DNA of 64,000 nt from Tupaia tana (lineage: Eukaryota; Chordata; Mammalia; Scandentia; Tupaiidae): positions 28,380,696 to 28,444,695 of the forward strand of contig JAKSZU010000025.1 in NCBI GenBank assembly GCA_026018925.1, written 5' to 3'. The notes under the pieces were generated by a model that did not search any database, was not told the DNA's origin, and worked only from the letters and a program-made list of their open reading frames with translations. The position numbers and the translations under genes are program-made. How positions within the stretch are numbered: position 1 is the stretch's first letter; each line of letters opens with the position of its first letter. Of the stretch, positions 22,116 to 32,405 are shown one piece after another.

Positions 22116-22721
22116 GTAAGTCTAAATTAATAGCCATCTCTCAGGACAGTTCTGGGCTCTGATAGGGACAGTCCCTTAAAGGTGTTTGCCAACCATGTGA
22201 CAGTGGTCTACGTGCATAAACTACTACGTCAAGGAGGGGCCACATAGGAAGTGCCACGGAGCCGTAACGTGGGCCAGTAAGACAGCCTCGCTCTAACGTA
22301 TCGTGGGTTCAGCTCCCTCTTTACCTCCAAAGACAGAGACGTTTGGAGGGGACAGAGAATGCCAAGTTCCAGCGAAGGCCAGCCCAGTTGTGAGGGCTGT
22401 GTATGTCAGGACTGAGGAGGTACCACGCTGAGATGAGGGTGACTTACCATTCCAGGGAGGAGAGAGACACAGAAATGCACTTCTCAGACCTCAAGAATTC
22501 ACACTGATGATGGAGAGATACACGGAGCCACGGAACTGCCCCCGAGGGAACCAGGGTTGGAAAAGCCGCAGGGTGCCCTTAGGAGTGTTGACATATTCCT
22601 CACTAATCATTATGCAGGACAGAGAGCCTGGCTTTCGAGAAAGGTTAGGAATAAATGAAAACAGCTATTTAAGGAGCGCCTGCAGATCTTTCTGAGTTCA
22701 CAGGAGTAGCCATCACCAGAA
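22116..22721. other. Single-copy sequence; possible decayed SINE near 22,235
   Basis: 'cgtgggttcagctccctc' near 22,303 looks like a B box and may mark a very old tRNA-derived SINE starting about 22,235. Not secure. Otherwise nothing. Confidence 0.3.
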
Positions 22722-22852
22722 AGGACACACGGGGGCCCAGGCTCAGCTCCCAGGTGAACCACAACACGTGGGCATGGCCACACGCCTGTGATCCCAGCCT
22801 GCTGGCAGCAAGACCCTGTCAAGGGTTTTAGTTTTTGTTCGTTTTTAGAAAG
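22722..22852 (+). mobile_element. 7SL-derived SINE fragment with tRNA-like lead
   Basis: 'gtgggcatggccacacgcct' followed by 'gtgatcccagcctgctgg' and 'agcaagaccctgtc' are the two ends of a 7SL (Alu/B1) monomer with the middle deleted. The preceding 'cccaggctcagctccc' resembles the B-box part seen upstream of the 7SL unit at 15,278. A T-rich run follows. Confidence 0.6.
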
Positions 22853-23462
22853 GGTGAAAAACATGTAAGGCATCCTTTGCCTTCTTCCTGGTTTTCCCTG
22901 AGACGGGTCCGGCTCCTCAAGATCTCTGAGCACCGGGGTGGCCCTGTGGGGTCCTGCGCAGCTCAGAGCATCTGTGCCCAGGCAAGGGCACCACAGTCTA
23001 ACGAGCACAGGGCCGAGGAAGTGGAGGGACAGGGCAGGAGAGCTCGGGGTTTGGCCGGGCCCACCGCGGATCGGCTCACGGACAGCCAGGCTTCCTCTCC
23101 GGGGTCCAGCCCAGCCCAGGGAACAGCGGGCTCATTTCTCAACAACCACGATGATCCTAAGCGAGGAAGAAAATCGCCCGGGGCTGACACTCGGGAATGT
23201 CAGAACAGAATGAACGCTAACCTTTTTACTTCCGTATTTTGAAGAAAGTGCATCTGTCAAGCCATTGAAATGCTGTCTACGGGCCTCCCTGAAAACGCAC
23301 TGTAAAACGCCTGTGCTGAAAAAGCTGCTCTCGTATCTCAAGTCCCCAGCACTGCCCCAAGTGCCTCTCGTTCTTGCCCTGCAGAAGTGACAAAGAAAGC
23401 CTGCCTCGCTGGCCATCACTTGCGATCTGATACCTTCTTCTTTGGTTTGTCTCTTCGCCCAC
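22853..23462. other. Single-copy sequence, no gene recognised
   Basis: Overlapping frames on both strands up to 135 codons with no recognised domain; probably chance frames in GC-rich DNA. Confidence 0.4.
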
Positions 23463-23660
23463 CAAAATTTTATCGAATGCCCACTCAGTATCATGCCGCA
23501 ATTCCGTTGTGCTTACCCAAATTTTTACATTTCGTCTCGACTGGTGCTCACAGCAGACCTCACGCCGTCGGTTTGGCAAATATCTGTAACCCCCCTGGCA
23601 GACAGGATAACAGAGTGGAGACATGACACGAACAGTCCACTTGGGCCCGGGGTGCTGAGT
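23463..23660 (+). mobile_element. MIR SINE, diverged
   Basis: 'ttttatcgaatgcccactcag' followed by 'ccccctggcagacaggataac' and 'gctgagtgacccaacagg' fits MIR/L2 3' order, but divergence is high. Confidence 0.45.
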
Positions 23661-23784
23661 GACCCAACAGGGCTGCCTCTGCACCCTCCCTCACAACATT
23701 CGCCCCTTGTCTTAGCTCCCTTGTTTTGCTCTCCAAACACAAATTCAGTACTCCAATGTTCTAGAACATTCCTTTTCATATCTC

Positions 23785-24050
23785 TTTTTGTTTGTTTGTT
23801 TAAGGTTTTTTCCATAGGGTGCATGCCTTCCGGCAGAGGCACACAGAGAGAGCTAGAGAGACAGGAAGTGAGAAATCACCCTCTGGGGGGGATGGCCATG
23901 CTACAATCCCTTCTCCATTCTCCTCCTGAGACTTAGGCATGCATGCACATGCTCCCAGCGTGAGTTTCAAGCCACCGGGTGGGTCCAGGACCCAAACAGT
24001 GGTGTGCCTCGTGGAGTCCTGCCTTTAGCACCATGCCACCTGCCGGTCCC
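23785..24050 (-). mobile_element. SINE family A, minus strand
   Basis: T-rich start, 'ttccatagggtgcatgcc', GA-rich block, 'gaaatcaccctctggggggg' (hairpin), 'caatcccttctccattctcc', 'aagccaccgggtgggtcc' and 'agcaccatgccacctgccgg' (complement of the head). Full length. Confidence 0.9.
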
Positions 24051-24200
24051 CTCTGCCTCACACCTTTACGTGTCTACATCCTTGACTGCCAGTGCTCAGT
24101 TCAAAGGCCACATCACCTGAGGCCTCCCAAGCCACCTGGTTCAAAGAAGCTGCCCTGCCCGCCACAGTACATCACTCTCCTTGTATCTCCTCGTGGGGCT
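24051..24200 (-). mobile_element. LINE-2 fragment, antisense
   Basis: 'cagtgctcagttcaaaggcc' and 'acatcacctgaggcctccc' are the antisense of the L2 3' region (aaggcccagctcaaatgtcacctcctccagg). Continued at 24,420 beyond a microsatellite. Confidence 0.6.
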
Positions 24201-24228
24201 CATTGCTCTCTGACTCCACTTGATGCGT

Positions 24229-24259
24229 TTGTTTCTTTCTTTCTTTTTCTTTTCTCTTT

Positions 24260-24305
<46 letters not shown>

Positions 24306-24366
24306 TTCCTTCCTTCCTTCCTTCCTTCCTTCCTTCCTTCCTTTCTTTCTTCCTTTCTTTCTTTCG
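24229..24366. repeat. (TTTC)n/(TTCC)n microsatellite
   Basis: Pure pyrimidine tract with a TTTC block, a TTCC block and TTTC again. Homopurine-homopyrimidine mirror symmetry makes it a candidate triplex (H-DNA) former. The open frames on both strands over it are artefacts. Confidence 0.95.
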
Positions 24367-24419
24367 TTTCCCTTGTTCCATAGAATATAATATAAGCTTA
24401 TATACAGGAGTGGGAGCAG

Positions 24420-24600
24420 CAGCTTGCTCACTCCTGTACCCTAGGGCCTAGAGCATATATTTGCCAAAATTCCTAAGTGCATACCTACATAATTTTTAAA
24501 ATGCATATTTATCCTCTATTCTGTGAGCTCTGTGGGAAAGAAGCCATGTCTGTCTTGCTCACTGCAGTGCAACACAGATCAGGCACTTAGCAAATATTGT
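24420..24600 (-). mobile_element. LINE-2 fragment, antisense
   Basis: 'tctattctgtgagctctgtgg', 'gccatgtctgtcttgctcac', 'tcaggcacttagcaaatat' is the antisense L2 3' end (tagactgtgagctcc ... gtctgtcttgttcac ... gcacatagtaggcgctcaataaatatt). Confidence 0.8.
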
Positions 24601-24662
24601 CCTAAAGGAAGACAGGAAGGAAGGGAGAGGGAGGAGAGAAGGGAGGTGGGGGGGAAGCAGAA
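24600..24662. repeat. Purine-rich tract
   Basis: GGAA, GGGA and GAGG words on the plus strand, low complexity. Confidence 0.8.
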
Positions 24663-24699
24663 AGGAGCTCATCCTATTTGATTTTTGCCCTTAATTTAG

Positions 24700-24840
24700 G
24701 CCAGGAACCTTGCTCAGCCATTTATATTTTTGTTTCATTCAGCCCTCAACTATCAGCCAAGAGGTGTGTTTCCTAGTGTTGCAAACGAGGAAGCTGAAAC
24801 AAGGGGAAGGAGGTACCTTGGGCAGTTCTCACGGGGCGAG
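24700..24840 (+). mobile_element. MIR-like remnant
   Basis: 'ttgcaaacgaggaagctgaa' and 'ccttgggcagttctcacgg' resemble the MIR 3' half; weak. Confidence 0.4.
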
Positions 24841-24984
24841 CGTAGGGCAAGGTCTCTGCTCTGGCCTCCTCCTTCCCCAGGGCGCCCCCACCCCAGCTCA
24901 GCATACTGAGCACATGAGCACAGGAGTGGGGCAAAAGCCGCACAGCGAGCACTCCACTCAGGACGAGAGAATCTCCTCTGCCCA

Positions 24985-25238
24985 GCCCCGTGGTCTGTGC
25001 TCAAGGAAGCCGGATCCCACACAGCAGACCGCGGCTCAAATCCCACCCCTAACCGCTTTGAAAGCATCCAGGGCTTGTGTGCATGCTTGCCCCAGATCCA
25101 GACAGAGTGAGGAAACGGAGAAGGGACTGCAGTGTGACCAGGCCCTTTGGAGGGCTCTTTCCCTTGCTCTCTTTTTCTCTCTCTTTCTTTCTCTGGCTAA
25201 ATGAAATCCCTCTGGCAATTAAAAAAAAAAGTATTAAG
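24985..25238 (+). mobile_element. SINE family A
   Basis: 'ggatcccacacagcagaccg', B-box-like 'cggctcaaatccc', 'gcttgtgtgcatgcttgccc', 'ggaaacggagaagggactgc', CT-rich run and 'aaatgaaatccctctggca' with A-run. 5' end eroded. Confidence 0.75.
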
Positions 25239-26784
25239 AAAGAATCTGCCCTTGGTAAGGATGTCCTTGGCGAGAAGCCACCTCCCGAGGCAGTGAACAG
25301 GCCGCTAGATAGAAGGGCGAGCCGCATGCGCGAGTGGGACCCGCCCTAGAGAGGTGTCAGCGTGAGGGTGCGGACGTCGGCGACATCACAGGGAGCGAGC
25401 AAGGCGGAAACACACAAGAGTCATGGAGCCGAGTTTCGTACCAGCGGAGAAGAGTGACAGATGCGGAAAGGAGGACACAGGAGGAAACCTCCTGCCTCTG
25501 AATTACAGGTCTGGAGCACGCGGCCACCCTGCCTGCAAGGAGCTCTGCTCCCAGGGCCGTGTCTGTCCTGCCACCCTGTGCAGCCAATGCTGCACTCCAG
25601 GCATGATCTTTGCCATCTTTCATTTAAGCAGGTGATCCCATTGTCTCGGAAGGAGGTGCCTTGTAGCAGGAAAGCCTCACAGAAGGTCTGTACAGATGGG
25701 TCAAAATGAAGAAATGTTCCGACAAGAGAATGAGCGTCAGCCAGGACGCCTGCCCGGGATCATGGGGCAGGTGCCGGGGCGAGACCAGCCTCCCTGGAGC
25801 TAAGGGCCTGGTGGCAAAGAAAGGCAGTGTCCCGGGAGTCCCCGCAGCCAGCCGCTGGTCTGAGAGGCACGCAGCGGTGCTCGGCAGACTCTTCTGTGGG
25901 CCCCACAGTCTTATTGCAAGACACATCTCCACTTAGGAGCAAATCCTCTTAAACCGTCTGAACTCCAGCTGGCTGCGGCTTTGAGGCCCAGATTAGGCAG
26001 CGCACTCCCTGGGAGGCTCTGGGGACGGAGCCGGAGCCGCCTAGAATGGTGCTCTGCTCTGGACAACAGCCGCTGCCACTCGGGACGCGGGCGCAGGGCA
26101 AGGCTGAGCTCAGGTGGCGGTGGAGTCGCGCCTCTCCTCTTCTGCAGCATGGCATTTAATTACCCTCCTGCCCATTGTGCAGCACAACCAATTTTCTCTC
26201 AAGGCGCCCGCACGCATTCCCGCGCCCCTCGGAGTGCAGTCATTTACTGCCTGCAGCGACAGATAGGCGCACCCTCACGGATGGCCCTCTGGGTAAGACG
26301 CTCGCCACCCTGCTCATGCTTCTGCAGGGCCACTTCATTTCTGCATTCCGACCTCCCACGTGCGAGAATGCAGGGCCCCCGCGCGCTGCCGAGCCTCTGT
26401 GTCTGCGACTCCCACAGGCAGCCCCCCACCTGCTCTCTGCGGGCACCAGTGACTGAAGGGGAGAAGCCACCCTTCGTTCTCTGGTTCCTCCTTCAGGAAC
26501 AGCCCCAAGAACGCTTGCTCCTAAACTATTTCTGTTTGCCAACCAGCAGCCGCCAGCAGGCCACCCACCCACCTGATGGCTGGGGAGGATGACAGAAGGG
26601 AGAAGAAAAGCGGGAAGAGAGACTCCAATGGCCAATCTCTTGGCTGTGTTCCAGCCTCGTAATTAGAGCCGGCCGATTCAGAGCCGTCTCCCCATGGGCA
26701 GCCTGTGCGCGCGTGTGCTGGCGGGGAGGGATGGCAGGGAAACCGCTTTGTTTCGCCTTCTCGGTGTCTTAGCCATGGCTCATT
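25239..26784. other. Single-copy, moderately GC/CpG-bearing block
   Basis: CpG-containing segments near 25,290-25,400 and 26,000-26,250 alternate with TAATTA motifs (26,157-26,162 and 26,658). Frames such as 25,981-26,592 (203 codons) lack any recognised domain. Repeat-free for 1.5 kb, which is unusual here. It could be a regulatory (conserved non-coding) region; I see no transcript structure. Confidence 0.4.
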
Positions 26785-26794
26785 AGCCACACCC

Positions 26795-26968
26795 TAAATG
26801 CACACGCAGTGCGGATGCACAGGTGGCAGGGCACGGCTGCATGACGCTGGAGGCCGTGTGGGACGCCCGGTGTGGGTCCTAGGTCCCCCCTCGGACCAGG
26901 GCCAGGCTCCCTGCAGGGCTGGGGGTGGATGAAGACCCTGGTTAGAGGAGAAAATAAATAAACTAAAG
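26795..26968 (+). mobile_element. tRNA-derived SINE, family B-like
   Basis: 'gtggcagggcacggctgc', 'ccgtgtgggacgcccggtg' and tail 'gaggagaaaataaataaac' match family B order. Confidence 0.5.
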
Positions 26969-26982
26969 GAAGAAAGAAAGAG

Positions 26983-27084
26983 CCAGGTTGGCCTGGGAGC
27001 AGAGTTATGGGGCCCTGGGCCAGATCCCACATGGCCAGCTGCGGTTCCAGTTCCAGCAGGGGGCTTAGAAACACCCTGGGTGGG
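26983..27084 (+). mobile_element. SINE family A head fragment
   Basis: 'ggttggcctgggagcagag', 'agatcccacatggccagctg' and 'cggttccagttcc' (B box) give a tRNA head without a body. The next SINE follows immediately. Confidence 0.5.
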
Positions 27085-27320
27085 GCCGTCAGATGACCTG
27101 TGGTGGAGGCGCTGGACACCCCCGGGGTCGACCGCAGCTGCAGTCCTGGACCTGGTGGCTTGAAACTCACACTGGGCACATGTGCATGCGTGCCCAAAAT
27201 CCCAAGAGGAGAATGGAGAAGGGATTGCGGTGCGGCCATCCCCCCTGGGAAGTGTCCCTGTTCTGTGTCTCCAGTGTACACACACCTTATAACAAACGTC
27301 TCTCAGAGATATAAAAAACA
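27085..27320 (+). mobile_element. SINE family A
   Basis: 'cctgtggtggaggcgctgg', 'gaccgcagctgcagtcctgg', 'ggcttgaaactcacactggg', 'aagaggagaatggagaaggg', 'catcccccctgggaagtg' and an A-rich end. Third member of a head-to-tail SINE cluster. Confidence 0.85.
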
Positions 27321-27495
27321 ACAGCCTGGGCAGGCAGGCACAGTCCTGGAAGCCCCGACGGGAGGGAGAGGTGGGCACAGAGGCACTGCGGCAGGACCAT
27401 TTCCCACTGAGGGGCGCTCGCTCTCCCTCTCTCTCCCTCGCTCTCTTACTCAAGCACACAAGTAAACACACCCTCTAACAAAAATTTAAAACAAA
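27321..27495 (+). mobile_element. SINE-derived fragment (family B/A 3' part)
   Basis: 'ggcactgcggcaggaccattt', (CT)n run and 'aagcacacaagtaaacacac' look like the 3' half of a SINE; the head is not recognisable. Last member of the cluster. Confidence 0.45.
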
Positions 27496-29132
27496 CCAAC
27501 CTTAAAAGCGTAAATAGAACCCAGGGGAGAGAGCAGACTTCTCCAGGTTCGCCCCCAAGGAGACAGAGACAGGAGGCCATGCCGAGTTTCTGCTGTCAGC
27601 CACTGGCCCTGCACAAGGCTGTGCTCACGAGCACAGAACGGGGTGAAGTACGCACCCAGTTACGGGAGCAGTGCTGAGTGGTGGGGGCTCCTGCGCGACT
27701 CACCCCACTGCCCTTGGCCTGCCCCTCAGTTGCTCTTCCAAAGACTGTCTCTCCAGGCGACCCCAGGGCAGATGGGACGCGCGCTCGCAATCGTGGACCT
27801 CTGCGGCACAGCCAGCTCCCTCCGCTCGACAGACAGGGAGGTAGCTATCAATAAAAATCGAGATCTCATTCAAGCGGGAGAGGAAAACGAGGCCTTGATA
27901 CACAGCCAGGCAGTTAGGACCCTCCCCTTCCCCGGCATCTACACAGCGCCCACGTGTACACCTAATGGCAGGAAGCAGCCCTGGGCACTCTCCGGAGCTG
28001 GACGGAGAGGCTGAGGGTCCCCGGGAAGCCGGAAATTTATTCTCGAGTGCTACCTTGAAATTAGGGGACCTTCCTCTTACACCCACGTCCGCACCGATGG
28101 GTATAAAACACGCAATACAAACATTCCAGATTGCTTGGCTGTGCGTCACTAGACACTCACTTCTACTAGTCCAACCCTCTCCGTCCACACGCGGGACCAA
28201 CGTTGTCGGAGAAAGTGCCTCTGCCCGAGGGCCGATGTCCTGAGGCCCCTTTCACATGTGAAGGAACTAAGTTCTGGGGAGAGACTGAAGCTTCTCTTTC
28301 TCTTTATCTCCCTGCTACCCTGGGGGTTCAGCGCTTTCCTGGGAAGGCAGGTAGAGCTAAAAGCCAGGAGGACGTCTCTGATGGACTGTGGGTGCGCTGA
28401 TATTTGTTTTATTATTTATTATTATTATTTGGGGATGAACAAGTAGTTTGTACAGCTGAAACTTGCTATGGTAAACTCGGACTTTGAGAGAAAGAAAGCC
28501 GAAGCCAGGAGACTGGGAAGGAAGCGGGTAATAACCAGCTACAGACCAGACGAGAACGACTGGTATTGTACGGCCCTCTTTCTTTTTTTCTCAGCAAAAT
28601 TCCAAGGAGTTAGCAGGGTGGAGGCCAGAAAGACTAAGACCTCATGTGGAGCGTGGCTGCCCATGGACCAGCCGTCCACACCCGCCCAGGGCTGAGGCCC
28701 AGGAAAGCTGATCCGACTCCGTGTTGGAGCAGGGATTTCCCAGCAGAGGCACTGCATTAACACCCTGCCAGTGAACCCTATTCCTGACCCGTGGCAGGCC
28801 CCAATACCAAGGCCATCCTAGAGGTGCAGAGCCATGTTTAGGGAAAGAGAGCTTGAGCAGTCTAACCCCCCTACCCAGAGCCCCCAAGCCCAAGAACAGC
28901 AGACAGAGGCGCCAGAGCACCCCAGCAGGCAAGCGCGGGTTTAGGGACGCATCTCAAACCCCAGGTTTAGGGACGCATCTGGGGTGGCGCCCGCACACCG
29001 GCCAGAATCCATGCCGCAGAAAGTCACAAAGCCCGCACACGGGGACCGAGGCAGCCCAGGCGAGGGAGAAGGGCCCGACATGAGCTGTCCTGAGGGCTCT
29101 CGCTCTTGAATAACCAGGTATTGGAATCAGCG
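27496..29132. other. Single-copy sequence, no gene recognised
   Basis: No recognised repeat. Frames up to 166 codons without domains. A 17-bp string 'ggtttagggacgcatct' occurs twice 26 bp apart (28,938 and 28,964). Confidence 0.4.
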
Positions 29133-29358
29133 CCCTTATTTTTCATTGCCAGAGGGCGCATGTGCTCGCCAGAGAGAGAGACAGAGACAAACCACGCACC
29201 TTCCCCTGCCTCCACTACTCCACCCCGGGGACCTCGGGCATGCATGCGCTCACGCCTTCACCAAGCCTCCGGGGCTGGGGTTTGAACTGTGGCCGGCCAG
29301 GTGGGCTCCTGCTCCCCGTGCACTGGGCTTACCTACCACACCGCAGGCTTGGCCCCAG
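29133..29358 (-). mobile_element. SINE family A, minus strand
   Basis: 'attgccagagggcgcatgtg', 'gctcgccagagagagagac', 'gacctcgggcatgcatgcgc', 'ggggtttgaactgtggccgg' (complement of B box) and the complement of the head up to 'ttggcccca'. Confidence 0.85.
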
Positions 29359-29940
29359 AAATAGCGACATATTAAAAAGCTAGTTACGGCTTCAGAAAGT
29401 CAGAGACCTGCTAAGTACGTCAACGACGCCGCAGCTGAGCTCTTTGCCCGTCTGAGCCTGGCCTCTTCTCAACATCAGGCATGTTCGAGTGTGCACCTTG
29501 GTGCCCGGTACACTCCCACAGGGCATCTCTCTGCCCTCGGGGGATTAGACTGTGCTAACGCATTCAGAACACTTCTGCTCACGTCCACGCATCTATCCAA
29601 ATACGTCACCCGTCTTTCTCTTAGGAAAAGTTCCGTGTTAATAAAGTCCTGTGTGCTCAGTGAACTTCCTTAAGCACCTAGTGTAAGCTAAGCGCGGTCT
29701 AGGCCGGGGGATACTGCTCTACGGCCCGGCAGTGTCTGCTGCCTCCGAGATGCTGATGTTCATTGAACAATGTTCTAAGATAAAATACATCCTCAAGAAA
29801 CTGGAGTGTCTGAGAATGCACCCATTGACCTGTGGACACAGTCCATGGGCAAAAAGGATGCAAAGGACCCATGAGCCCCTGGGAACGAAAGCGAAGCTGC
29901 AGCTGCACCTAGAGGAGAGGCCACAGGGGAAAAGGTGCAG
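29359..29940. other. Single-copy sequence; short L2-like text at about 29,668
   Basis: 'taagcacctagtgtaagcta' resembles the start of an L2/MIR 3' segment but is too short to secure. Otherwise nothing. Confidence 0.35.
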
Positions 29941-30545
29941 GCGGGCAGCATCAGGGCAGGGCAGGGGTGAGGCAGTGCGGGCAGCATCGGGGCAGGGCGG
30001 GGTGAGGCGGTGCGGGCAGCATCAGGGCAGGGCAGGGGTGAGGCAGTGTGGGCAGCATCAGGGCAGGGCAGGGGTGAGGCGGTGCGGGCAGCATCGGGGC
30101 AGGGCAGGGGCGAGGCGGCGTGGGCAGCATCGGGGCAGGGCAGGGGTGAGGCGACGTGGGCAGCATCGGGGCAGGGCAGGGGTGAGGCAGTGTGGGCAGC
30201 ATCGGGGCAGGGCAGGGGTGAGGCGGTGCGGGCAGCATCGGGGCAGGGCAGGGGCGAGGCGGCGTGGGCAGCATCGGGGCAGGGCAGGGGTGAGGCGACG
30301 TGGGCAGCATCGGGGCAGGGCAGGGGTGAGGCAGTGTGGGCAGCATCGGGGCAGGGCAGGGGTGAGGCGGTGCGGGCAGCATCGGGGCAGGGCAGGGGTG
30401 AGGCAGTGCGGGCAGCATCAGGGCAGGGCAGGGGTGAGGCGGTGCGGGCAGCATCGGGGCAGGGCAGGGGTGAGGCAGTGCGGGCAGCATCAGGGCAGGG
30501 CAGGGGTGAGGCGGTGCGGGCAGCATCGGAGCAGGCAGAGGTGAA
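29941..30545 (+). repeat. 36-bp G-rich minisatellite, about 17 copies, with 144-bp higher-order period
   Basis: Unit: GCAGCATCGGGGCAGGGCAG then GGGTGAGGCGGTGCGG. Variants alternate at the last third (gtgcgg, gcgtgg, acgtgg, agtgtgg). A four-unit block containing 'cgaggcggcg' recurs at 144-bp spacing (30,111 and 30,255). The second unit lacks 2 nt. Because 36 is divisible by three, four long frames on both strands stay open (up to 270 codons). They are low-complexity by-products, not genes. Each unit has four runs of three or more G on the plus strand. Confidence 0.97.
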
Positions 30546-32051
30546 GTGGCGCAGGTCAGACGTGAAGGTGCCTTCCACCCACCCGGGCCTGCACACGAGC
30601 CCCCGAGTCTGAGACGTGCCCTGAGAGGAAGGGACGAGAAGGGGGTGGGAGACCTTGGCCTGGGAATTTTCCCCGAGGAGGCGAGGGGAATGTGCCTGGT
30701 TTGCCCTGGGCGTGGAAGTGGGATGGCACTTTCTGCTCTTCGGGAAACACGAGGCCTGAAAGCTATGCTTGGCCCCAGCTATGGAGAAACAAAGAAAATG
30801 TCACCCGTGCACATGTGACGTAACAGTGCCCCAGACACGGCTGAGAGAACTAGGCGGTCCCTGGGGCACACAGCCGAGAGCAGCGCCTGCTCCAGCCCAG
30901 CGGCCGCTCCAGCGTTATCTTCCCCGACTGCATCGCGCCATCTCTGAGCCACTGGCCCGCAGCCCGTCAGAGGGTGTTTTTTTAATGTACTATTCACATT
31001 TTTCAAACCTTTAAAAAAAGAGAAAGAATGTTTTCTGGTGAGCGAACCTCATAATGCCTTATGTTAAACTGTTCCCAGTCCACTGCATCGCTTAGTCATC
31101 CGGCCTCAACAGACCCCTAGACCCCGGGATCTGGAACTTTGATTCAGCTCGGCCCATGTGCATGAGCAGGGGCTGCTCGGGCCACCAGCCCTGTGTCTAG
31201 CTGTCCAGCCCCTTGCCTCACAGAGTGCGGTCTGTGACTGCAGCACCTCCACCCGCGGGAGCGTGCGAGTACCGACCCCAGACACACCCTGAGCCACGGA
31301 GCCAGAGCCTGCCCCTGGGCCATGCCTCAGTCTGAGACGTTCCACCCACTCAGGATTACTTCAGGGATGGTAGGATTACTTAGAACTATAATTTCGAATG
31401 CAAAAAAATAATGTATCCAAGCCAAACCGGCTATATTCTTAAAACTATACTGCATGTTTTATAATCTTTTAGATTAAACATGACAACTCTCACCTGCTTA
31501 ACTAAAGAGGGGGATGTCTTTGAAGGTCCAGGTAGCCGAGGGGGCGAAGAACACAGGCAGGCCTCTACGATGCAGCGCGGTCTCTGCACCAGCAATGAAG
31601 TGTCGCCAGCTTCTCAGCCACACGTGCTGCCTTGTGGGCCATCTGTTTCCTTCTCTGACGAGGTACCCCACGAGCAAAGAACACAGCTGCCAACGGATGC
31701 ACCCCACCCCGCATAGGCTTTGCCATCCAAGAGGGTGTTCGTCTTTCCCTCGAGCTCCAGTCCAGAAAATTACCCACGAGGTCAGCTCAGGTTGACTGCA
31801 GTCCAGGTGTCACCACATTAGCACTAAAGTCACGGGCCTATGAGGTCTGGAGTCCGAAGGCCAGGACGGGCACTCTGGTGCCAGCAGCAGGAGGTCTGGG
31901 GTGAGCCTCGGCTGACAGGGCCAGGCAGAGGTAAGTCCGAAGATGCGGGAAGCGTCGCACAGTGCAGGGGAGCACAACCCGTGGTGCCAGAAATCCAGAG
32001 TTCGGGAGAAACACCTGTCAGGGAGGAAGCAACAAAGCCAGGTCCTGACGA
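30546..32051. other. Single-copy sequence, no gene recognised
   Basis: Short frames only. At 31,928 'gcagaggtaagtcc' is donor-like but lacks a credible upstream acceptor, so I do not call an exon. Confidence 0.4.
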
Positions 32052-32405
32052 CAGTCATCCTTTGGTGTCCATGTGGGCTTGGTTCTAGGATCCTAAATCT
32101 ACAATGCTCAAGTCCCTTACATAAAATGGCACAGTTTTTGCATATAACCTAGGTTCACCAACCTACATGCTTGAAATAATCCCGAGACTACTTATAATAC
32201 CTCATTCAATCTGAATGCGGTATAAATAGTTGTTACACTGTATCGTTCAGGGAATCATGACAAGGAAAACGTCTGCGTGTGTTCACAACAGACCCAACCA
32301 TTGTAGGCCCAACGACATACTACATGTGAGCAACAAAGGGGCATCTTTAACATGCAGTTGGCTGAACCCACAGATGTGCAGCCCGGGGACACACTGGCCC
32401 GGCTG
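32052..32405 (+). mobile_element. MER2 (Tigger/pogo-type) DNA transposon, near full length
   Basis: Begins 'cagtcatcctttggtgtcc' and ends 'actggcccggctg', the two ends of MER2. The body contains 'atgctcaagtcccttacat', 'aaaatggcacagtttttgc', 'atataacctaggttcacc', 'acttataatacctcattc', 'aatagttgttacactgtat', 'gggaatcatgacaaggaaa' and 'gttggctgaacccacag' in consensus order. About 354 bp, close to the usual length. Non-autonomous, no transposase. Confidence 0.92.

Noticed and set aside
24141..24431. Lys/Arg/Glu-rich frame on the minus strand
   Set aside because: Translation of a (GAAA/GGAA)n microsatellite.
26769..27471. 170- and 225-codon minus-strand frames
   Set aside because: They run antisense through the SINE cluster at 26,795-27,495.
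29732..30596. Long open frames on both strands (up to 270 codons) over the G-rich repeat
   Set aside because: A 36-bp period is a multiple of three, so any stop-free unit keeps all its frames open. Frames exist on both strands, composition is Gly/Arg/Ala or Pro/Ala only, and a 2-nt deletion in unit 2 shifts the frame. No independent coding evidence.
31914..31940. Donor-like GCAGAGGTAAGTCC at about 31,923
   Set aside because: The nearest AG acceptors upstream lack a pyrimidine tract, so an exon could not be supported.
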